Of a stretch of 64,000 nt of DNA, positions 59,130-64,000 are shown one piece after another (within the stretch, counting starts at the first letter, position 1; every line of letters starts with the position of its first letter). This stretch comes from Rossellomorea aquimaris (GTDB lineage Bacteria; Bacillota; Bacilli; Bacillales; Bacillaceae_B), in assembly GCF_020171925.1 (NCBI RefSeq), contig NZ_JAIVAR010000004.1, forward strand, positions 1 through 64,000, read 5' to 3'. The notes beneath the pieces were generated by a model. The model was not told the origin of the DNA, did no database searches, and saw only the letters and a list, made by a program, of their open reading frames with translations. Position numbers and translations under genes: made by a program.

Positions 59130-60401
59130 TTATATGTTCTCCTTTCGCATCATGTTGTCAGGATATACTCTCTGATCAACCTTGAATTTCACGATTTGCA
59201 ACGGGTGACGCGCAACATCCAGCTCGTTCCCTTTTTCATCCCACATCTTGCCGACTACCTGTGTGAAATTTGAAATTTCCGGTCCGAAGAATTCCACTTC
59301 CTGTCCGGATTTAAAATGATTTCTTTGCTGAAGGGTGACCATACCGGACTCTTCATCATAATCAAGCACCAGTCCGACAAATTCAAAATTCGTATTCTTC
59401 TTATCATGCACGCCGAACATTTGCTCTTTGAAGCCCGGCACCCCTTCGAAGAATGCAGGCGCAGTTTCACGATTAGCGCATTTTTCAAGCTCATGGAGCC
59501 ATTCTTCCTTGATGCTGAAATTGTCAGGATCCGCGCAATATGCATCGATGACTTTACGGTAAACACTCACAACGGTGGCAACATAGTGGATCGACTTCAT
59601 GCGGCCTTCGATTTTCAAGCTGTCGATTCCAAGTTCGATCATTCTCGGAATGGACTCGACAAGCTTCAAATCTTTCGGACTCATGGCGAAAGGAGCATCT
59701 CCATCACTGTAAAGGGCCTGTTCATTTCCCTCTTCAAGTTGATATAAGTCATAATCCCAACGGCAGGACTGACAGCAGCCACCCCTGTTGGAATCACGCG
59801 CCGTCATATGATTGCTCAATGTACAGCGTCCTGAATATGCGATACACATCGCACCGTGGATGAATGTTTCAATCTCGATATCCACTTTTTCCTTCATCTC
59901 ACGGATTTCCTCGCCACTCGTTTCACGGGCAAGCACAACGCGATCCAGCCCTTCCTCTTTCCAGAACTCGACCGCTTTCCAGTTCGACAGACTTTGTTGT
60001 GTGCTTAAGTGTACCTCGACTTTCGGAGCGACCCGTCTGCACGTCTCGATGATTAAAGGATCGGCCACGATGATCCCGGCAATCCCGGCTTCTTGAAGGC
60101 CCATTAAGTATTCTTCGAGCCCGTCCATATTCTCATTATGGGCATAAATGTTTGTGGTTACATAAATCTTCGCCCCGTACTTCTTGGCAAACTCTACGCC
60201 CTCTTTCATTTCCGCCAATGTAAAGTTTCCGGCGTTTGAGCGGAGACCATATTCCTGGCCACCGATATAGACAGCATCCGCACCGTAGTGTACGGCAATT
60301 TTCAATTTTTCAAGGTTACCGGCAGGAGCCAGTAACTCAGGCTTTTTCACAATCACACGTTTACCGTCTATAACTTTTGCGATAGGGTCTTTTACAACCA
60401 T
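59130..60401 (-). CDS. yrrO: U32-family tRNA hydroxylation protein TrhP2 (YrrO)
   Basis: YrrO and YrrN are peptidase-U32-type proteins needed for prephenate-dependent 5-hydroxylation of uridine-34 in tRNA. The 423-residue protein has [27 protein letters not shown], the U32 signature [21 protein letters not shown] and CCQSCRW, likely cluster-binding cysteines. A TTG two codons upstream of the chosen ATG is an equally possible start given the GGAGGAG SD. Confidence 0.9.
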   Translation of the reverse strand: MVVKDPIAKVIDGKRVIVKKPELLAPAGNLEKLKIAVHYGADAVYIGGQEYGLRSNAGNFTLAEMKEGVEFAKKYGAKIYVTTNIYAHNENMDGLEEYLMGLQEAGIAGIIVADPLIIETCRRVAPKVEVHLSTQQSLSNWKAVEFWKEEGLDRVVLARETSGEEIREMKEKVDIEIETFIHGAMCIAYSGRCTLSNHMTARDSNRGGCCQSCRWDYDLYQLEEGNEQALYSDGDAPFAMSPKDLKLVESIPRMIELGIDSLKIEGRMKSIHYVATVVSVYRKVIDAYCADPDNFSIKEEWLHELEKCANRETAPAFFEGVPGFKEQMFGVHDKKNTNFEFVGLVLDYDEESGMVTLQQRNHFKSGQEVEFFGPEISNFTQVVGKMWDEKGNELDVARHPLQIVKFKVDQRVYPDNMMRKENI

Positions 60402-60467
60402 GGTCAACGTTACTCCTCCGTTCTATTCATCTATCTTGACTATAATGGGATTGATTTCATATAAGCA

Positions 60468-61397
60468 TCAATAGACCGTTTCTTTAAAGAAAAATCCAGT
60501 ATCGAGAGGACGATTATCAGGTTGCAGCTGTTTAGCCTCTTCTAACAGCTCATCCTTTTGCTCATCATATTGGTCTTCGTCACTGACGAACAGATCGATG
60601 GCTTTACGGTAAAGCTTTGTGATCTCGATCATGTATTGAGTTGATTTCAACACTCCGTCAATTTTGAAAGAATCGACTCCGGCCTCGATCATCTCGCCAA
60701 GTTCATCAATGATGCACATGTCGTTCGGGCTCATGATATGTGTTCCATTCTCATCTTCAAAGATCGGATATTTATTATGACGTTCCTTGTCATGCAAGAA
60801 CATATTCTTCTGCTGCTTGCGGTTTTCGATTTCCATGACTTTTCCTTGGTATTCAAAATAGTTCCCGAGCAAGGAACGTTTCGATTGGAACATACAAGTC
60901 ATCCCGTGTACCTGTACCTCTATCTCCACTTCCGCATGTTCCTTAATTTCTACAATCGAATCCATGCTCAGTTCCCGGGCAAGGACGGCGCGCTTTGCCC
61001 CTTTTCTCCCCCAATAATTGCATGTATACCAATTGGTCGCTGTCGTTTCCGTGTTCCAGTGCAGCTTCATATCCGGTGCTGAGGTCCTTGCAGCCATGAG
61101 GACTGCAGGGTCGCCGAACACGATGGCGTCTGCTCCTGCTTCTTTAAGAAAAGAAATGTAATCTTCAAGCTCGGCAATTTTGTCATTATGAAAAATCGCG
61201 TTCATGGCGACATATACTTTTTTACCACGTTCATGGGCGGTTTGAATGGCCTTCTTCACATCATCCTTTGGGAATTCACCCGCCAGGCGCAATCCGAATT
61301 TCTGCTCTCCGATTATGAAGGCGTCTGCCCCGGCACTTGCCAAAGGCTCGATATCCGAAAGGGATGTCGGAGTCACTAATAGCTCCGGCTTATTCAT
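60468..61397 (-). CDS. yrrN: U32-family tRNA hydroxylation protein TrhP1 (YrrN)
   Basis: This is the shorter U32 paralogue, 309 residues. It keeps ADAFIIGEQKFGLRLAGEF and VEIEVQVHGMTCMFQSKRSLLGNY; two cysteines of the longer paralogue's cluster region are replaced, as in B. subtilis YrrN. The start at 61397 overlaps the yrrM stop by 8 bp (ATGAATAA) and has AGAGGTGAAGG upstream. Works with YrrO to form ho5U34. Confidence 0.9.
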   Translation of the reverse strand: MNKPELLVTPTSLSDIEPLASAGADAFIIGEQKFGLRLAGEFPKDDVKKAIQTAHERGKKVYVAMNAIFHNDKIAELEDYISFLKEAGADAIVFGDPAVLMAARTSAPDMKLHWNTETTATNWYTCNYWGRKGAKRAVLARELSMDSIVEIKEHAEVEIEVQVHGMTCMFQSKRSLLGNYFEYQGKVMEIENRKQQKNMFLHDKERHNKYPIFEDENGTHIMSPNDMCIIDELGEMIEAGVDSFKIDGVLKSTQYMIEITKLYRKAIDLFVSDEDQYDEQKDELLEEAKQLQPDNRPLDTGFFFKETVY

Positions 61398-62043
61398 TTC
61401 CTTCACCTCTTCTTCTACTAATGGCAATCCCATCCCCTACAGGCAGGATGGATGTGTCGTAATCTTCATGGTTCATCAGCCACACATTATAATTCTGAAG
61501 CTTCTTCACCATGTTCCTGATTCTCTTCTGTTCGATTTCTTCTTCTGCTACCAAACCTTTGAATAAGACATTGTCGGAATACACAACACCATTTTCAGAA
61601 AGCATGGTTGAATAGATATCGAAGAATTTTTGGTACTGCCCTTTAGCCGCATCAATGAAAATCGCGTCGAATGGACCATATTCAGCGACCTGATCCTGTA
61701 ACTCAAGTGCATCGCCAAAAAGAGTGTGGATCTGCTCGCGGTGTTCGGAACGTGAAAGAAACTCTTGTGCCGCCCCATACCGTTCTTCGTCACGCTCGAT
61801 CGTCGTGATTTCCGTACCTGGCAGGGCTTCCGCCATCCTCAAGGCAGAATATCCAATCGCCGTCCCGATCTCGAGTATGCGGGCTGGCCGTTGGATGGTC
61901 AGAATGCCAAGGAGGGTTTCGATTCCCACCAACTCCATGATGGGAACATTATGTTCTGCTGCATACTTCTCCATTTCATCCACCAATGGAGAACGCTTCT
62001 TTATGATTGATTCTATATAGTTGATCACCTGTTCGTTCATCAT
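61390..62043 (-). CDS. trmR: tRNA 5-hydroxyuridine methyltransferase TrmR (YrrM)
   Basis: TrmR methylates ho5U34 to 5-methoxyuridine, extending wobble decoding. The 217-residue protein of the catechol O-methyltransferase-like family has ARILEIGTAIGYSALRMAEALP (SAM motif I), TIERDEER and FIDAAKGQY with the metal-binding aspartate. It lies directly upstream of yrrN/yrrO, so the methylation and hydroxylation steps are coexpressed. Either of two adjacent ATGs may be used. Confidence 0.92.
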   Translation of the reverse strand: MMNEQVINYIESIIKKRSPLVDEMEKYAAEHNVPIMELVGIETLLGILTIQRPARILEIGTAIGYSALRMAEALPGTEITTIERDEERYGAAQEFLSRSEHREQIHTLFGDALELQDQVAEYGPFDAIFIDAAKGQYQKFFDIYSTMLSENGVVYSDNVLFKGLVAEEEIEQKRIRNMVKKLQNYNVWLMNHEDYDTSILPVGDGIAISRRRGEGNE

Positions 62044-62091
62044 ATCATTTCACAATCCTCATCTATAAACTGCTATGATGCGTCACAACAT

Positions 62092-62120
62092 GAAAAGAAG
62101 AAAGCTGCCTTGAGCTTTCT
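62092..62120 (-). terminator. Terminator-like hairpin after mltG
   Basis: AGAAAGCT and AGCTTTCT form a perfect 8-bp stem with a CAAGGC loop, followed by TCTTTTC on the minus strand, about 125 bp beyond mltG and before yrrM. Confidence 0.6.
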
Positions 62121-62185
62121 ACTTCGTTTCAGATATCCATATAGTAAACGCACTTGTTAAAAATAACTTGTATTATTTTATCACA

Positions 62186-62230
62186 AACCGAAGGAGAAGG
62201 CGAATACTTCTTTTCCCTTCTCCTCTGGTT
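62186..62230. repeat. Inverted repeat between mltG and yrrM
   Basis: AACC-GA-AGGAGAAGG and CCTTCTCCT-CT-GGTT pair over about 13 bp around a 15-nt loop, starting 13 bp past the mltG stop. There is no clear T-run, so it is an mRNA 3' stabiliser or weak terminator. Confidence 0.5.
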
Positions 62231-62243
62231 GAAATCACGGTAT

Positions 62244-63377
62244 TTATTCTGATTTGTTCGTGATGTACTTGGCTTTCTTTTCATTATGCTCTTCAAGTGT
62301 TTCCGAATAATAAACAGAACCATTTGAAGAAGCAAGGAAGTAATAATAGTCCGTGTCATCAGGTTGAAGGGCTGCCTCGATTGATGAAATTCCTGCATTC
62401 GCAATCGGACCAGGCGGGAGTCCTTTGACTTTATACGTATTGTATGGGGAATCCACTTTTAAGTCATCATAGTTCGTACGGGATTTATGTTCCCCAAGTG
62501 CATAAAGGACTGTTGGATCGGTTTGAAGGGGCATATCCTCCTCCATACGGTTGTAGAATACGCTTGAGATCTTACCTCTATCGGCTTTTTCGGTTGCTTC
62601 TTCTTCAATCAAGGAAGACAGCGTCAGTAACTGATGCGCAGTATATTGCTTATCCTTCATTGATGCCTGATATTGTGCCAGTACTTCATCCGTCTGAGCA
62701 ATCATTTTCTTCAGGATCTCCTCTAATGAAGGTTCCTTTTCATAGAAGGGATAGGTCGCTGGGTAAAGGTACCCTTCGAGCGGCCTCTTGATCTCTTTAT
62801 TAAGTATTTCGTCTGTTACCAAATTCGGATATTCCTTTTTTAGTTGCTCGAGCCATTTCTTATCATTCAGCTTCTTTTCTATTTCATCTTTTTTATATGG
62901 TGTTTTATCTGCGATGATTTTTGCGATTTGATCAAGTTGAAGTCCTTCAGGCACAGTGATCTTGAATTCAGCCTTTCTCATGACTTTACCTGTCTTCAGA
63001 CTGTTGACAATTTCATTCAACGTCATGGAAGGTGTCAGATCATATGAGCCTGCCTGGAATCCGGCTTCATTATTGAACTTCACATAATATTTGAACACCG
63101 TTGCATTCTTTACAATGCCGTTCTCTTCAAGGATGTTTCCAATGGAAGTGACCCCGGAACCGATCGGGATTTCCACTTTCACCGGTTTCGTATCATCGGG
63201 ATCAACAGGCTTCAGGGCTGACTTTACATAGAGATATCCTCCCACTGCCGTGCCCCCGATTATGATAATGAGAGATAGCAGGATAAGTCCGACGATCTTC
63301 CGTATCACTTTCGCCTCTTCCTGTCTTTCTAACAATTTCTTCATTAGCGTCTCTTTCATATTCTTTCTATCTTCCAT
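62244..63377 (-). CDS. mltG: Endolytic murein transglycosylase MltG
   Basis: MltG cuts nascent glycan strands at the membrane and sets their length. The 377-residue protein has a cytoplasmic head, one membrane span (about 28-52), a LysM-like region and the YceG catalytic domain with the glutamate in LSSLIEEEATEKADRGKISSVFYNR and LPPGPIANAGISSIEAAL. GGGGGGAATGAAGG precedes the ATG. Confidence 0.95.
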   Translation of the reverse strand: MEDRKNMKETLMKKLLERQEEAKVIRKIVGLILLSLIIIIGGTAVGGYLYVKSALKPVDPDDTKPVKVEIPIGSGVTSIGNILEENGIVKNATVFKYYVKFNNEAGFQAGSYDLTPSMTLNEIVNSLKTGKVMRKAEFKITVPEGLQLDQIAKIIADKTPYKKDEIEKKLNDKKWLEQLKKEYPNLVTDEILNKEIKRPLEGYLYPATYPFYEKEPSLEEILKKMIAQTDEVLAQYQASMKDKQYTAHQLLTLSSLIEEEATEKADRGKISSVFYNRMEEDMPLQTDPTVLYALGEHKSRTNYDDLKVDSPYNTYKVKGLPPGPIANAGISSIEAALQPDDTDYYYFLASSNGSVYYSETLEEHNEKKAKYITNKSE

Positions 63378-63475
63378 CCTTCATTCCCCCCTTCGAGCAA
63401 AAAAGCGGGATATCCGTCAAATTGATTTTCGACATCATCCTCCCTATTATACAATATTTTGCACAAAGTGAAACA

Positions 63476-63517
63476 GGGACCGACAAAAAGGATAGATTTT
63501 ATCCTTTTGCCGGTCCC
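63476..63517 (-). terminator. Terminator after yrzB
   Basis: GGGACCG and CGGTCCC with an inner CAAAAGGATA/TATCCTTTTTG stem form a hairpin of nearly 20 bp, 14 bp beyond yrzB. Confidence 0.8.
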
Positions 63518-63531
63518 TGTTATTCATGATC

Positions 63532-63819
63532 TTATTCGCCTTCTTCTTCATCAAGGAACGTATTCAGCATTTCCTCGATCATGTCCCATTCTTCCTCGGT
63601 CTCGATCGGCTTCAATTCGCCTTCTTCACCTTCGTCACCAGGTACGAATGCAGAAGCGTGGATTTCAATTTCTTCTTCGTCGTTTTCATCTGCCCCTAGT
63701 GGATAATAAAGGACATATGATTTGTTAAATTTATCTGATTCAAATGTGAACAAAACCTCACAAAGCTGTTCATTTCCTTGTTCGTCCACTACTGTGATTT
63801 GCTTTTCTCCGTGTTCCAT
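63532..63819 (-). CDS. yrzB: YrzB family protein (DUF1292)
   Basis: The 95-residue acidic protein ([35 protein letters not shown]; ending DEEEGE) belongs to DUF1292. It is conserved between ruvX and mltG in Bacillus; function unknown. GAGGTGAATGATT precedes the ATG and it starts 15 bp after the ruvX stop. Confidence 0.92.
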   Translation of the reverse strand: MEHGEKQITVVDEQGNEQLCEVLFTFESDKFNKSYVLYYPLGADENDEEEIEIHASAFVPGDEGEEGELKPIETEEEWDMIEEMLNTFLDEEEGE

Positions 63820-63834
63820 TAATCATTCACCTCA

Positions 63835-64000
63835 TTATTTTTGACTGTCCAAATATCCTTGAAGGATCATGACTGCAGCCATCTTATCGATCACTTTTTT
63901 TCGTTTCTTCCTGCTGACGTCCGCTTCGAGGAGGACCCTTTCAGCAGCCATCGTACTTAATCGTTCATCCCAATACTTAACCGGTATGGATAATTCAGTT
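63835..64000 (-). CDS. yrrK: RuvX / YqgF Holliday-junction resolvase-like protein (YrrK), 3' part
   Basis: The C-terminal 55 codons read [47 protein letters not shown], an exact family match including the catalytic WDERL(S/T)T segment. YqgF-family nucleases are linked to 16S rRNA processing and to Holliday-junction resolution. The N-terminal part, with the other acidic residues, lies past the right edge. Confidence 0.9.
   Translation of the reverse strand, partial: TELSIPVKYWDERLSTMAAERVLLEADVSRKKRKKVIDKMAAVMILQGYLDSQK

Overview
The window is chromosomal DNA from an endospore-forming, naturally competent member of the Bacillaceae. Almost every gene can be matched, in order, to the Bacillus subtilis comE/dnaK/lepA/era neighbourhood and, at the right end, to the yrrK-yrrT/yrhABC block. 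Low-to-moderate GC, strong GGAGG Shine-Dalgarno (SD) sites, sporulation genes (spoIIP, gpr, yqfC/yqfD, sigK, yqxA, a YjcZ-like protein, sda) and the comE locus support this. The dispersed repeats suggest a Rossellomorea- or Bacillus-like genome, but genus and species cannot be fixed from the sequence alone. Nearly all genes lie on the minus strand. The plus-strand exceptions are nptA/yqeW, rpsT, yqzM, comER, sda, sigK and yrzA.

Layout. 1-450: truncated IS3-type insertion sequence end and a small array of 20-bp repeats. 0.45-12.8 kb: recO, yqzL, era, cdd, dgkA, ybeY, yqfF/pgpH, phoH, yqfD, yqfC, a small yqfB-like gene, floA, yqeZ (sigma-W promoter), yqeY, rpsU. 12.8-16.5 kb: a Na+/phosphate cotransporter, deoC, and an alpha-glucosidase with LacI/CcpA-type operator-like sites upstream. 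16.9-24.9 kb: the class I heat-shock operon hrcA-grpE-dnaK-dnaJ-prmA-rsmE-mtaB with a perfect CIRCE operator. 25.0-25.25 kb: two nested Bacillaceae dispersed repeats. 25.3-33.5 kb: hemW, lepA, yqxA, spoIIP, gpr, rpsT, holA, yqzM. 33.6-43.4 kb: comEC, comEB, comEA, divergent comER, then yqeM, rsfS, yqeK, nadD, yhbY, aroE, yqeH, yqeG, which link ribosome assembly with NAD and shikimate metabolism. 43.4-46 kb: sda with DnaA boxes, psd, a YjcZ-like peptide, and an uninterrupted sigK.

46.3-50 kb: an arsenic resistance operon arsR-arsB-arsC next to sigK, then a run of very small minus-strand genes (25-aa hydrophobic peptide, 41-aa cysteine-rich peptide, YrzI, 26-aa peptide), each with its own SD and several with their own promoter or terminator. 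50-54 kb: yrhC, mccB, mccA, mtnN, yrrT, the reverse transsulfuration (methionine-to-cysteine) route. 54-56.6 kb: yrzA, yrrS, pbpI. 56.7-57.7 kb: non-coding repeats, first a G-rich 18-bp repeat, then a 20-bp array that grades into a 41-bp higher-order repeat. 57.8-64 kb: greA, udk, yrrO/yrrN/yrrM (tRNA wobble-uridine hydroxylation and methylation), mltG, yrzB and the 3' part of ruvX.

Most of the window is conserved core genome. The parts most worth a second look are the 20-bp repeat family present at both ends of the window, the tiny-gene cluster between arsR and yrhC, the nested repeats upstream of hrcA, the structured element between mtnN and mccA, and the ars operon beside an intact sigK.
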